Assembly (NCBI RefSeq): GCF_900111805.1
Contig: NZ_FOJN01000010.1
Location: 62,001-126,000 of the forward strand
Origin: Rhodococcoides kroppenstedtii
GTDB lineage: Bacteria > Actinomycetota > Actinomycetes > Mycobacteriales > Mycobacteriaceae
Direction: 5' to 3'
Length of the DNA stretch: 64,000 bases
The translations under genes and the position numbers were made by a program. The notes under the pieces were generated by a model. The model was not told the DNA's origin and did no database searches. It saw nothing but the letters and a program-made list of their open reading frames with translations. The stretch's first letter is position 1. Every line of letters starts with the position of its first letter. Positions 1 through 8,913 of the stretch are shown piece by piece.

Positions 1-2
1 TG

Positions 3-806
3 CTGTTGATCCAGAAGACACCGCCCTGGGCGCGCACCACCGCCGACGGCAGCACACCCCCGACGGATCCCGCCGCCTACGCGCGCTTCGCCGCCACCAC
101 CGTCGCGCGCTACGCGCCGCAGGGAATCCGGGCGTTCGAGGTCTGGAACGAGCCGAACCTCTGGATGTTCTGGGCCGATCCCGTCACCGGCAAACCCAAC
201 GTCCAGGGGTATGTCGACCTGCTCCGCGCGGCCTATCCGGCCATGAAGGCGGCCACGCCGTACGCCATCACCGTCGTCGCCGCGGGCCTGTCGCCGTGGG
301 GCACCACCGGTCAGTCACCCGAGGGGCACGCGATCGCGCCGCTCACCTATCTCGATCAGATGTACGACCTCGGGGCGGGTGGATCCTTCGACGCCCTGGG
401 CTGGCATCCCTACACCGCACCCGCTCTGCCGAACGACGTCGCCGACTGGAACGCGTGGTCGCAGATGAGCATCGACTTCCGGAACCCCGACGGCTCGATC
501 TACCAGAAGAGCGCGCGGACGATCATGACCGAGAACGGTGACGCCGGGAAGCTGATCGTGATGACCGAGGCCGGCGCCGCCACCGCGGGCGACCCCAGCC
601 TCACCGAGCAGGCGCAGGCCACCGCCTACCGCCAAGCGGTCGACCTCCGCCTCTCCTACACCTGGGCCGGCCCGATCTTCTTCTACGAGACCACCGACCG
701 CGCCCCCCTCACCACCGTGAACCCCGACAAGGAGAACTACTTCGGGGTCTACCGCAACGACGGGTCCGCCAAGCCCGCCGTCGCGGTGCTGCAGTCCGTC
801 CGCTGA
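3..806 (+). CDS. glycoside hydrolase, clan GH-A type (C-terminal part, 5' end outside window)
   Basis: The reading frame is already open at the left edge, so the start lies upstream. The visible 267 residues are the C-terminal part of a (beta/alpha)8 retaining glycosidase like GH5/GH39 enzymes. A VWNEPN motif sits about 50 residues in; its Glu is the expected acid/base. MTEAG, about 190 residues in, carries the likely nucleophile Glu, and GWHPY matches the conserved loop between them. The chain ends SVR without an added binding module. Substrate cannot be read from the sequence; proteins of this type in actinobacteria are often exported and act on wall or biofilm polysaccharide, but the signal peptide region is not in view. 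The gene runs convergently towards a PrpD-type gene. Confidence 0.75.
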   Translation: MLIQKTPPWARTTADGSTPPTDPAAYARFAATTVARYAPQGIRAFEVWNEPNLWMFWADPVTGKPNVQGYVDLLRAAYPAMKAATPYAITVVAAGLSPWGTTGQSPEGHAIAPLTYLDQMYDLGAGGSFDALGWHPYTAPALPNDVADWNAWSQMSIDFRNPDGSIYQKSARTIMTENGDAGKLIVMTEAGAATAGDPSLTEQAQATAYRQAVDLRLSYTWAGPIFFYETTDRAPLTTVNPDKENYFGVYRNDGSAKPAVAVLQSVR

Positions 807-884
807 CCCCCTGCCCGGTGCGCTGACTCCTGCCCGGTGCTGCGCACCGCGGCCCGCGGCGGCCCGCTGCGCACCGCGGCTCGC
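801..884. repeat. short tandem duplications between convergent genes
   Basis: A block of about 20 bases containing the hydrolase stop codon (801-820) is repeated almost exactly at 821-839. A 19-base unit, GCTGCGCACCGCGGCCCGC, occurs at 839-857 and again with one mismatch at 866-884. The second unit is GC-rich and self-complementary around CCGCGG, so this gap may also fold as a terminator for the convergent genes. Confidence 0.6.
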
Positions 885-907
885 TGCGGCACTCGACCCC
901 GAGCGCC

Positions 908-2242
908 TCACGGCAAACCCTGCAGCACCTCCACGACGTCCGACGCCCCGGCCAGCCCGTCCACTACCCCGACGATTCGCTCTGCATCGGAGGCCCCGAC
1001 CAGCCCGACGATCTTGGCGACCACAGCATCCCGGTCGAGCGGGAAGTGGTCGCTGTCGCCGACGGGGTTGGGTGCGCCCGCGGCGACCACCTCCCCGGAC
1101 CGCAGCGCCAACTCCACCTCGACGGCCCGGCGGTCGGGGAGCAGCGCGGTCAGGTGGTCGGCCACCTCGACGTGAACCCGGTCCACCACCGACGTCGCGC
1201 GGACGAAGGTGGCGCCGTCGGGGTCGAAGGTGTCGACGCCGATCTCGTCGGCGACCAGCGCCGCGGCGACGACGACGGGAAGCGAGAACATCGCCTGCAG
1301 ACGATTCGTCGGGGTGCGCCCGAACAGTGGCTCGGCGAGCCCGTGAATGCGCACCCGCACGTCGGTGACGTCGTCGGCGGACAGGCCGCCGGTGCGGCGC
1401 AGGTGCTGAATCACGTCCACGGCGGCGTGGGTGTACGAGCAGCTGGCGTGGCGTTTGGCGTAGCCCCGGTCGATCGACAACACACCCGGCTCCACTGCGA
1501 GCCGGTCCGCGTGCAAGGTCCCGACCACCCCACCGAGCGTGGCCGACGCGATCCCGACGTTGTCCACCAGTCCGGCCTCGGCCAGCCGTGCGGCGTCGAG
1601 CCCGGCGCGAACGGCGTTGCCCATCCACAGGTTTCGTCCGAACTGCCCCTGCAGCACCACCTCCCACGGAGCGATCGAGACGAGGGACGTCGAGGCGTCC
1701 ACCGCGGCGGCCGCGCGGTCGACACTCAGGCCCCACACGGCGGCGGCGGCCATGGCCGCACCGGTCGCGCCCCAGTGGCCGTGGGTGTGCCAGCGCGGGT
1801 CGCGGTCGAGGGCGTGGCCGAACCGGGTGGCCACCTCGTAACCGGCGACGACGGCGGTGAGAAACGTGGTCCCGGAGACCGGTTCGTCCGCGAGGCGTGC
1901 GGCGGCGACGGCGGCGGGAACGACGTGCGCTGCGGGGTGGCCCGCGGCGTACTTGTTGCCCTCGTCGAGTTCGAGGCAGCACGACGCCACCGCGTCGAGG
2001 AGGGCGACGGCCTCGGCGGAGCCAGTGGCCCCACCGCCGAGGGTGATCCAGCGCCCCGGTTCGCGACGGCGGGAGGCCACCAGGGCAGCGACCTCGGGCG
2101 TGCGTGCGCCGGCGAGGCCGACACCCCACAGGTCGATCAGCACGGTTTCGACCCGCGATGGCCCGCGGGTCACGGCGGCGGCCAGGGCGTCGATCACCAG
2201 GGTGTGGACGGCGTCGCGGGTACGTTCCGCTGAGCGAAACAA
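908..2242 (-). CDS. MmgE/PrpD family protein
   Basis: A 444-residue protein of the MmgE/PrpD family (2-methylcitrate dehydratase, cis-aconitate decarboxylase and iminodisuccinate epimerase relatives). Visible family features are the N-terminal helical segment ending in LIDLWGVGLAGA, the AAGHPAAHVVPAA region, HGHWGATGAAMAAA and the KRHASCSYTHAAVD stretch that contributes to the active site. The chosen start is a TTG at 2242; a GTG at 2194 is an alternative and no strong ribosome binding site is visible. The gene is head-to-head with a FAD oxidoreductase fragment and the two overlap by a few bases, leaving no promoter between them. That is unusual and suggests a deletion at this junction. Exact substrate unknown; neighbours suggest carboxylic-acid catabolism. 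Confidence 0.8.
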   Translation of the reverse strand: MFRSAERTRDAVHTLVIDALAAAVTRGPSRVETVLIDLWGVGLAGARTPEVAALVASRRREPGRWITLGGGATGSAEAVALLDAVASCCLELDEGNKYAAGHPAAHVVPAAVAAARLADEPVSGTTFLTAVVAGYEVATRFGHALDRDPRWHTHGHWGATGAAMAAAAVWGLSVDRAAAAVDASTSLVSIAPWEVVLQGQFGRNLWMGNAVRAGLDAARLAEAGLVDNVGIASATLGGVVGTLHADRLAVEPGVLSIDRGYAKRHASCSYTHAAVDVIQHLRRTGGLSADDVTDVRVRIHGLAEPLFGRTPTNRLQAMFSLPVVVAAALVADEIGVDTFDPDGATFVRATSVVDRVHVEVADHLTALLPDRRAVEVELALRSGEVVAAGAPNPVGDSDHFPLDRDAVVAKIVGLVGASDAERIVGVVDGLAGASDVVEVLQGLP

Positions 2243-3255
2243 CGAACCCCCACACCGTCGAGGGTCGCCACGGCAGCGTGCTGCTCGATCACCTGACGCG
2301 CGCCGTCGCCGAGCACCCGAACATCGACGTCTACGCGCCCGCCCGGGTGACGGACGTGCGGACCGAGGACGGACGCGTGAGTGCCGTCGTCGTGACGCTG
2401 CCCGACGGCACCACCGACGAGATCCCGACGCCGGCAGTTCTGTTGGCCACCAACGGATACGGAGCGGACCACGCGGCCGTCGCCCAGCATGCCCCCGAGA
2501 TCGCGTCGGCGGTCTATCACGGCAGCGAGTACTCGACGGGCGACGCGCTCGCCATCGGCACGCGCCTCGGTGCCGAGGCCAGGTTCCTCGACGCCTATCA
2601 GGGACACGCGGCCCTGTCGAAGAAGGCGGCGACGCTGGTCGGCTGGGCGACGGTGATGCACGGAGGCGTCGTCCTCGATGCCACGGGCCGACGCTTCGGC
2701 GACGAGACCACCGGCTACTCGGAGTACGCGGCGCAGCTCGCGGCGCGCCCGGGGTCGGAGGGCTGGCTGGTCATCGATCGCGAGATCCACGATCGGTGCC
2801 TGGCGTTCACGGATTTTCGGCAGACCGTCGAGTCCGGCGCCGCGGTGTGGGCGGACGGCGCCGCGGGTCTGGCTGCCGCCACCGGATTGCCGGTGGACGC
2901 GGTCGTCGACGAGATCGCCGCTGTTGGCCGCTACGCTCGCGGTGAGGCCTCGGATCCGTTCGGACGCAACTCGTTCGAGCACGAGATGGTCGGTCCGTAC
3001 GTGGCCGTCGCCATCGTCCCGGCGCTGTTCCACACCCAGGGCGGTCTCGTGGTCGATGGGCACGCGCGCGTCCTGCGCACGGACGGCTCGCCCATCGACG
3101 GACTGTTCGCCGCCGGCGGCGCCGCCATGGGCATCTCCGGTCACGGCGCCTCGGGTTACCTCGCGGGCAACGGCCTGTTGCCCGCCCTCGGATTGTCCTT
3201 CCTGGCCGCGGACGCTGCGGCCGCTTCTCTCGATATGCAAAGGACCTCGTCATGA
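2236..3255 (+). pseudogene. FAD-dependent oxidoreductase (fumarate reductase/succinate dehydrogenase flavoprotein-like), N-terminally truncated
   Basis: Recognisable homology starts at about 2236 (NPHTVEGRHGSVLLDHL) and runs through the substrate domain to the classic C-terminal FAD segment GLFAAGGAAMGISGHGASGY. The N-terminal dinucleotide-binding region with GxGxxG, roughly 120-140 residues in this family, is missing: upstream DNA in this frame is only the antisense of the PrpD gene. The first usable in-frame start after the break is GTG 2278. Without the ADP-binding fold the product is unlikely to bind FAD, so I treat it as a remnant, by deletion or by an assembly join. Its stop overlaps the next start (ATGA), showing it was the first gene of the amidohydrolase/CoA-transferase operon. 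Confidence 0.7.
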
Positions 3256-4718
3256 CGACACTGCTCATCACCAACGCCCGCGTCGTACGTCCCGGTGCGG
3301 ACCACCCCGAGGAGGGGGAGTTCCTCGATCTCCTGATCGAGGACGGCAAGTTCACGCAGATCGCGGCCGGTATCGATCCGTCGGGGGCCGACACCGTCAT
3401 CGATGCTGCGGGCAAGGTCGCCTTCCCCGGAGTGGTGGACGCGCACCAGCACTGGGGCATCTACAACCCGCTGTGTGAGGACGCCGAGGCCGAGTCGCGG
3501 GCCTGCGTGCAGGGCGGCGTCACCACCTCGCTGTCGTACATGCGCACCGGCCAGTACTACATGAACACCGGCGGGTCCTACGCGGACGTCTTCCCCACGG
3601 TCCTCGAGGCCACCGAGGGACGCCCGTACGTCGACTACGCGTACCACCTCGCGCCGATGTCGAAGGAACACATCGGCGAGATCCCCTCGCTCATCACCGA
3701 TCACGGTGTGACGTCGTTCAAGATCTTCATGTTCTACGGCAGCCACGGTCTGCACGGTCGGTCCACCGACCAGAGCGAGTTCCTCATGACCCCCGAGGGC
3801 GAGCGGTACGACCTGGCGCACTTCGAGTTCGTCATGCGCGGCATTCAGGCTGCGCGCGAGCAGCTTCCGGAGATGGCCGATCACATCTCGCTGTCGCTGC
3901 ACTGCGAGACCGCCGAGATCATGAGCGCCTACACCAAGATGGTCGAGGAGGAGGGCACGCTGACCGGCCTCGCCGCCTACAGCGCGTCGCGTCCGCCGCA
4001 CTCCGAGGGCCTCGCGGTCACCATCGCGTCGTTCCTCGCCGACGAGACGCAGCTGCCGAACATCAACCTCCTGCACCTGTCCTCGCGCAAGGCGCTCACG
4101 GCGGCCATGCGCATGGCGAAGGCATTCCCGCACGTCAACTTTCGACGTGAGGTCACCATCGGGCACCTGCTCGCCGACATCGACACGGCCTACGGACTCG
4201 GCGGCAAGGTCAATCCGCCGCTGCGCCCGCGCGAGGACGTCGAGGCCCTGTGGGAGCACCTCATCGCCGGCGACGTGGACTGGGTCGTCAGCGACCACGC
4301 GTGCTGCAAGGACGAGAAGAAGTTCGCCGAGGATCGCGGCGACATCTTCGCGGCCAAGTCCGGCTTCGGCGGCGCCGAGTACTTGCTGCCCGGCCTGGTC
4401 AGCGAGGGCCGCAAGCGTGGGCTCAGCTGGCGTCGCATCGCCGAGCTGACATCGCTGAATCCGGCCGAGCGCTACGGACTTCCGGGTAAGGGCTCGATCG
4501 CCGTGGGCATGGACGCCGACCTCGCGCTCGTCGATCCGGACCACACCTGGACCGTGCGTCCGGAGGATTCCGAGTCCACCCAGGAGTACACGCCGTTCGA
4601 GGGCTTCGAACTCGGCGCCAAGGTGACCGACACGTTCGTCCGCGGACAGCGCGTTCTGGCCGACGGCGCCGTTTCCGGCGCACCGGCCGGCCGCTACCTG
4701 CACCGGCCCTACAAGTGA
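3252..4718 (+). CDS. hydantoinase/dihydropyrimidinase-like amidohydrolase
   Basis: 488 residues of the cyclic amidohydrolase family (dihydropyrimidinase, hydantoinase, allantoinase, dihydroorotase). Binuclear-metal ligands are visible in order: DAHQHW (His65, His67), SFKIFMF with the Lys expected to be carbamylated, LHCET, LHLSS and SDHACC with the catalytic Asp. The N-terminal beta-sandwich starts LLITNARVV and its second half returns at KGSIAVGMDADLALV near the C-terminus, the usual composite-domain arrangement. Length fits the family. The start overlaps the preceding stop (ATGA) and the stop overlaps the next GTG, so three genes are translationally coupled. It should hydrolyse a cyclic amide or imide; ring substrate undetermined. 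Pairing with a CoA transferase suggests the opened product is activated as a CoA thioester. Confidence 0.85.
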   Translation: MTTLLITNARVVRPGADHPEEGEFLDLLIEDGKFTQIAAGIDPSGADTVIDAAGKVAFPGVVDAHQHWGIYNPLCEDAEAESRACVQGGVTTSLSYMRTGQYYMNTGGSYADVFPTVLEATEGRPYVDYAYHLAPMSKEHIGEIPSLITDHGVTSFKIFMFYGSHGLHGRSTDQSEFLMTPEGERYDLAHFEFVMRGIQAAREQLPEMADHISLSLHCETAEIMSAYTKMVEEEGTLTGLAAYSASRPPHSEGLAVTIASFLADETQLPNINLLHLSSRKALTAAMRMAKAFPHVNFRREVTIGHLLADIDTAYGLGGKVNPPLRPREDVEALWEHLIAGDVDWVVSDHACCKDEKKFAEDRGDIFAAKSGFGGAEYLLPGLVSEGRKRGLSWRRIAELTSLNPAERYGLPGKGSIAVGMDADLALVDPDHTWTVRPEDSESTQEYTPFEGFELGAKVTDTFVRGQRVLADGAVSGAPAGRYLHRPYK

Positions 4719-5902
4719 CGGGTCCGCTCGACGGGATCCGCGTTCTCGACGTCTCGACCATCCTGGCCGGCCCGCTGGTCGCACAGATTCTCGGGGACTT
4801 CGGGGCGGACGTCGTCAAGATCGAGCACCCCACCAAACCGGACGGGATGCGCGGTCACGGGTTGGACAAGGACGGGCATCCGCTGTGGTGGACCATGGTC
4901 AGCCGCAACAAGCGGGGGCTGACCCTGAACCTCGGCAACCCGGACGGCGCCGAGGTGTTCAAACGGCTCGTCGCCGACGTCGATGTGGTGGTCGAGAACT
5001 TCCGCCCGGGCACGTTCGAGCGGTGGGGATTGGGTTACGACGTGCTGTCGGCGATCAATCCGGGTCTGATCCTGTTGCGGGTCACCGGGTTCGGTCAGAC
5101 GGGGCCGTATTCGACGCGGCCGGCGTTCGGCACCCTCGTTGAGTCGATGAGCGGGTTCGCCCACCTCACCGGTGAAGCCGACGGTCCGCCGACCCTGCCC
5201 GCGTTCGGTCTGGCCGATTCGCTCGCGGGGATCGCCGGGTCGTCGGCGGTGTCGATGGCGTTGCTGCACCGGCACAAGACCGGCCGCGGTCAGGAGATCG
5301 ACCTGGATCTGCTGAGCCCCATCATGACCGCCGTGGGGCCGGGCGTGATCTACGCCGATCAGCTCGGTATCGATCAGGAGCGCACCGGGAACCGGTCGAC
5401 CAACAACGCGCCCCGCAATCTCTACCGCACCAAGGACGGTCACTGGCTGGCCATCTCGACCAGTGCCAACTCCATCGCGGAGCGGGTGCTGCGCCTCGTC
5501 GGGCACCCGGAAGTCCTCGACGAGCCGTGGTTCGCCACCGGCCGCCAACGGGCCGCGCACGCCGACCTGCTCGACGACTACGTCGGTGGGTGGATCGGGG
5601 AGCGCACTCGGGACGAGGTGATCGCGGCGTTCGAGGACGCGGGCGCCGCGGTCGCCCCGGTCTGCAAGCCGTCGGAACTGCTCGACGACCCCCAGGTCAC
5701 CGCCATCGAGATGGTCACCAACGTCGACGACGAGGATCTGGGACCCGTGCGCATGCAGAACGTCATGTGGCGCATGGGGGAGAGCCCCGGCAGCATCCGG
5801 CACACCGGACGCGCGCACGGGGCGGACACGGACGAGATCCTCGCCGAATCCGGTTACTCCGCCGAGGAGATCGCCCGGCTCCGGGAGGTCGGGGCGGTCT
5901 GA
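4715..5902 (+). CDS. CaiB/BaiF (family III) CoA transferase
   Basis: 395 residues, normal length for family III CoA transferases, which move CoA between carboxylic acids through an enzyme aspartyl-CoA anhydride. The N-terminus GIRVLDVSTILAGP, the FGADVVKIEHP segment and VENFRPGTFERWGL are family hallmarks. The catalytic Asp is expected in FGLADSLAGIAG. The GTG start at 4715 overlaps the previous stop (GTGA), so expression is coupled to the amidohydrolase. Donor and acceptor acids cannot be read from sequence; I infer activation of the acid made by the upstream enzymes. Confidence 0.88.
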   Translation: MTGPLDGIRVLDVSTILAGPLVAQILGDFGADVVKIEHPTKPDGMRGHGLDKDGHPLWWTMVSRNKRGLTLNLGNPDGAEVFKRLVADVDVVVENFRPGTFERWGLGYDVLSAINPGLILLRVTGFGQTGPYSTRPAFGTLVESMSGFAHLTGEADGPPTLPAFGLADSLAGIAGSSAVSMALLHRHKTGRGQEIDLDLLSPIMTAVGPGVIYADQLGIDQERTGNRSTNNAPRNLYRTKDGHWLAISTSANSIAERVLRLVGHPEVLDEPWFATGRQRAAHADLLDDYVGGWIGERTRDEVIAAFEDAGAAVAPVCKPSELLDDPQVTAIEMVTNVDDEDLGPVRMQNVMWRMGESPGSIRHTGRAHGADTDEILAESGYSAEEIARLREVGAV

Positions 5903-5980
5903 ACCCCGCCCCGGCCCCGGTGACCCCCCGCACCGTTGGCGTCGGACCGCCGTGGACCATCCACCCGGCACACTGGTCAC

Positions 5981-6388
5981 ATGACCTCCGCCCAGAGCAT
6001 CGCTGACACACTCGGACGTCGCCTCGCCTGGTGGGGAGGGGGCAGCGTCGTCGGCGGGCTGGCGCTGGCCGCGTCGTCGTCCGAACGCGTGCGGGCATTC
6101 GGCCTGCAGAGCGCGGGCTGGGGGGCGATCGACCTGGCCATCGCCGGCATCGGTGCGGCCCGGTCCAAGCCCGTGACCAGCCCGTCTCTGCGCCGCACGC
6201 TCTGGATCAACACCGTTCTCGACGTCGGCTATGTCGCGGGCGGTGCCCACATGATGTATCACCGACCGTCCTTCGGTGGACGACTGACCCGCGACCAGTC
6301 GTGGGGTCACGGTGCAGCAGTCGTGGTGCAGGGTGCAGCCCTGCTCGTTCTCGACGCCGCCCACGCGCGGCAGCTCGAATCACACTGA
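5981..6388 (+). CDS. small predicted membrane protein, unknown function
   Basis: 135 residues from ATG 5981; an in-frame earlier start exists but the ATG fits the point where protein-like sequence begins. Hydrophobic stretches GGGSVVGGLALAA, WGAIDLAIAGIGA, TVLDVGYVAGGAHMMY and AAVVVQGAALLVLDAAHA suggest four short membrane segments. I do not recognise a catalytic motif. It follows the CoA-transferase gene by 78 bases and may be read through from it or have its own promoter. Confidence 0.65.
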   Translation: MTSAQSIADTLGRRLAWWGGGSVVGGLALAASSSERVRAFGLQSAGWGAIDLAIAGIGAARSKPVTSPSLRRTLWINTVLDVGYVAGGAHMMYHRPSFGGRLTRDQSWGHGAAVVVQGAALLVLDAAHARQLESH

Positions 6389-6488
6389 TGTAGTTCACGT
6401 TTCGCGACGGCATTCGGTTGCGCGCCCCCGCCCCCTCGGTAACACTCGTCACATCATTCACTTGAGTAACACCGCGACGGGTGGGGTT

Positions 6489-7733
6489 ATGCGCGCAATC
6501 GGTCGATCTGCCGTTCACAGGGCGATCCTGGCTCTGACCATCAGCGGGCTCGGCGTGGCGACGTCGTCCGTTGCTTCCGCCGAGCCCTGCGGTGGCCGCA
6601 TGGGTCCGGGGTCGTCGATGTTCGGCAGTTCGGGCGGCGGAGGAACCAATCCCCGCGGTCCCCAGGGCCCGTTGGCGCCCATCCGCTCGTCGAACACCCA
6701 ATCCGTCGGTTGGGTGACGGGCCCCGCCAGCGCGAACAGCACCTATGACCGCTTCGGCATCTCCGGTACCGATCTCGGCATTGCCTGGGACAACGGCGCC
6801 GGCCAGGTGCTCTACGCCTTCGGTGACACGTTCGGCAACTGCTCCGTCAGCGGCGGGCAATGGCGCAACAACGTGCTGCTGCGATCCGGTGACACCGCGC
6901 TCGGCGACGGCATCTCCATTCCGGACGCCGCGCCGGGCAACACCGCGTCGGGGTCGGTGGTGACCGCCGACGCGCCTCGGTTCGCACGCCAGATCGTCCC
7001 GACGCTCGGTCTACCCGAGATCGAGGCGACCACCATTCCGACGGCGGCCATCGCCATCGACGGGGTCCAGTACCTGAACTACATGTCGGTGCAGTCGTGG
7101 GGCGCACCCGGCCGGTGGGTCACCAATTTCTCGGCCATCGCCACCTCGCGGGACAACGGTCAGACCTGGACCACCGATCCGCTGACCATCAGGGTCAACA
7201 AGGGGGTCACCATCCCCGGCGTTGCACAGGTCAACGAGGCCAACGGCCGATTCCAGATGAATGCGTACGCGAAGGGGAACGACGGCTGGCTCTACCAGTT
7301 CGGCACGCCGAACGGCCGATTCGGTGCGGCATTCCTGGCGCGCGTCCGTCCGGCCGACATTCTGGACCTCACCAAGTACGAGTACTCGACGGGGAAGCCG
7401 GAGGCGCCCTGGTCGCCACGGGTCGAGGACTCGATCAAGGTGGTCCAGGAGCCCGTGTCGGAGATGAGCGTCGCGTGGAACGAGTACCTGCAGAAGTACG
7501 TGATGCTCTACGGGGACGAGACGCAGGGCTCCATCGTGGCTCGAACGGCCACCGAACCGCAGGGGCCGTGGAGTGCGCCGCGCACGTTGCTCGGCCGGGC
7601 CGAGACGATCGGCGGGGTGTACGCGCCGTACATCCACCCGAGTTCGTCGGGCCGCGACCTGTACTTCACCGCGTCCCGTTGGTCGGACTACAACGTCATG
7701 CTGCTCCGCACGAATCTCGACGCCCTGCGCTGA
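6489..7733 (+). CDS. exported DUF4185 domain protein
   Basis: 414 residues from ATG 6489. A Sec signal peptide is clear: basic RAIGRSAVHR, hydrophobic core, and a cleavage site after SVASA with the mature protein starting EPCGG. The rest is a DUF4185 domain, recognised by the opening GWVTGPASANSTYDRFGI, DLGIAWDN, YAFGDTFGN and the closing RDLYFTASRWSDYNVMLL. These domains form beta-propeller-like folds in mycobacterial and rhodococcal exported proteins; activity is not established, though some relatives are proposed to act on cell-envelope glycans. The gene converges with the type VII-like cluster; the two stops are adjacent. Confidence 0.85.
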   Translation: MRAIGRSAVHRAILALTISGLGVATSSVASAEPCGGRMGPGSSMFGSSGGGGTNPRGPQGPLAPIRSSNTQSVGWVTGPASANSTYDRFGISGTDLGIAWDNGAGQVLYAFGDTFGNCSVSGGQWRNNVLLRSGDTALGDGISIPDAAPGNTASGSVVTADAPRFARQIVPTLGLPEIEATTIPTAAIAIDGVQYLNYMSVQSWGAPGRWVTNFSAIATSRDNGQTWTTDPLTIRVNKGVTIPGVAQVNEANGRFQMNAYAKGNDGWLYQFGTPNGRFGAAFLARVRPADILDLTKYEYSTGKPEAPWSPRVEDSIKVVQEPVSEMSVAWNEYLQKYVMLYGDETQGSIVARTATEPQGPWSAPRTLLGRAETIGGVYAPYIHPSSSGRDLYFTASRWSDYNVMLLRTNLDALR

Positions 7734-8057
7734 TCACCGGGGTTCGGTCGGACGCAGCGATGCGGCGACGGCCTCGTCGGTCTCGACGTACTGCTCGCCC
7801 ATCCGGCGGAACGTGTCGGCCAACTTCGTGGCGACCTCGATGTGGCCTTGCATCATCGCCGTGAGCGAGCCCGATGCACCCGACGTGAGATCCGTGTACT
7901 TCGCATTCAGCGCCATGCCGGAGGGGAGGGTGCCGAAGCCGGAAATCTCTCCTCGCGATTCGACTTCGGCGTGGGCCTGTTGAACGCCTAGTGCGAATCG
8001 CGCGCACGCCTGGGCGCATTGCTCTGCGGCTCCCGGCGACAGTCTTATTTCATTCAT
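7734..8057 (-). CDS. small type VII (ESX) secretion substrate-like protein, copy B
   Basis: 107 residues from ATG 8057, preceded on its strand by GAGAAG. Predicted all-helical with a central GFGTLPSG turn, the size and shape of WXG100/EspC-type substrates. Y90-V-E-T-D94 fits the YxxxD/E type VII export signal near the C-terminus. It is clearly a paralogue of the gene at 8578-8907: GEISGFGTLPSG, GHIEVATKLADTFRRMGEQY and DEAVAASLRP are nearly shared. It lies 14 bases downstream of a DUF3558 lipoprotein gene, the second copy of a duplicated two-gene module. No partner ESX machinery is in the window. Confidence 0.75.
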   Translation of the reverse strand: MNEIRLSPGAAEQCAQACARFALGVQQAHAEVESRGEISGFGTLPSGMALNAKYTDLTSGASGSLTAMMQGHIEVATKLADTFRRMGEQYVETDEAVAASLRPTEPR

Positions 8058-8071
8058 GAGGTGCTTCTCTT

Positions 8072-8566
8072 TCAGAACGGCACAGTCGGGAGGAGAAGGA
8101 GAACGATCCGATCGAGGGAGACGCACATATCGTCGGTTGGCTCCCGCCCCGGACCGGCGCGAACCTCGAATTCTGCCGAGCCGTCCCAGGCGTCCAACGC
8201 GATTGCGCACGTCGGCAGACCGGCTGGCGAAGAGGCGCGGTAGCGAACCGCGGCGCGATCAACAACGAGCACGCGATCGCCCAGACTCGAACTGGGTACC
8301 CTCGCTTCGACGGGCTGAGCGAAGCTGTACGCCGTGAAATCGAAGTTCTGGTGGACGTAAGTACAGAATGCGGCCACCCGGCGGCTGCCTTCAACCCGTT
8401 CGCCGGGAATCGCTGCGTTCGGGTCGAGACCGGCCTCGGTGAGTGCCTCAAAAGGAATGCTGCACGGATCCCATAGCTCCGCGACCGGTGTCCCCGCGAC
8501 GCTTCCGCCGCATCCGCCAATGAGGACCGCGGCGACGCCGGCAACTCCGACCATTCGTGACCGCAT
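8072..8566 (-). CDS. DUF3558-type lipoprotein, copy B
   Basis: 164 residues from ATG 8566. A lipoprotein signal is visible: MRSR, a hydrophobic run, and lipobox LIGGC at about residue 19, so it should be anchored outside the membrane. The mature part opens with GTPVAELWDPCSIP, the Asp-Pro-Cys that marks DUF3558 proteins, with further Cys in AAFCTY, PTCAIALD and DDMC that could form disulphides. It is paralogous to the lipoprotein at 8914-9399 (VAELWDPCSI is shared). Function of DUF3558 is unknown; its place beside YxxxD-motif substrates suggests a role near type VII secretion. Confidence 0.78.
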   Translation of the reverse strand: MRSRMVGVAGVAAVLIGGCGGSVAGTPVAELWDPCSIPFEALTEAGLDPNAAIPGERVEGSRRVAAFCTYVHQNFDFTAYSFAQPVEARVPSSSLGDRVLVVDRAAVRYRASSPAGLPTCAIALDAWDGSAEFEVRAGPGREPTDDMCVSLDRIVLLLLPTVPF

Positions 8567-8577
8567 GTCCGGCACTA

Positions 8578-8907
8578 TCAACCGACCGTGTCCGACGGCC
8601 GCAGCGACGCGGCCACGGCGTCGTCCGTCGCGACGTAGTGCTCACCCATGCGGCGGAAGGTGTCGGCAAGTTTTGTGACGACATCGATGTGGCCCTGCAG
8701 CGTCGAGGTGAGTGACCCGGCCCCTCCCGACGTCAGCTCCGTGTACTTCTCGTTCAATGCGATGCCGGAGGGAAGAGTGCCGAAACCGGAAATTCGCCCC
8801 TGTGCAGCAACGTCATTGAGAAGTCCTTTTATCTCTGCGCCAAGACGCTCGCACGCCATAGCGCATTGCAGGGCGTCCTCACGCGACACTTTCACATGGT
8901 TTGTCAT
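8578..8907 (-). CDS. small type VII (ESX) secretion substrate-like protein, copy A
   Basis: 109 residues from ATG 8907 with TTAGGTG just upstream; a GTG two codons earlier is possible. Helical with the same GFGTLPSG turn as its paralogue at 7734-8057. Y91-V-A-T-D95 again fits the YxxxD export motif. It starts seven bases after the upstream lipoprotein stop and ends twelve bases before the next lipoprotein start, so all four genes form one minus-strand operon with a lipoprotein-substrate-lipoprotein-substrate order. Confidence 0.75.
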   Translation of the reverse strand: MTNHVKVSREDALQCAMACERLGAEIKGLLNDVAAQGRISGFGTLPSGIALNEKYTELTSGGAGSLTSTLQGHIDVVTKLADTFRRMGEHYVATDDAVAASLRPSDTVG

Positions 8908-8913
8908 GCGCAC

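Noticed and set aside
315-2255. 646-residue minus-strand frame overlapping the PrpD gene
   Set aside because: Low-complexity Arg/Gly-rich translation; the frame at 908-2242 carries all PrpD motifs.
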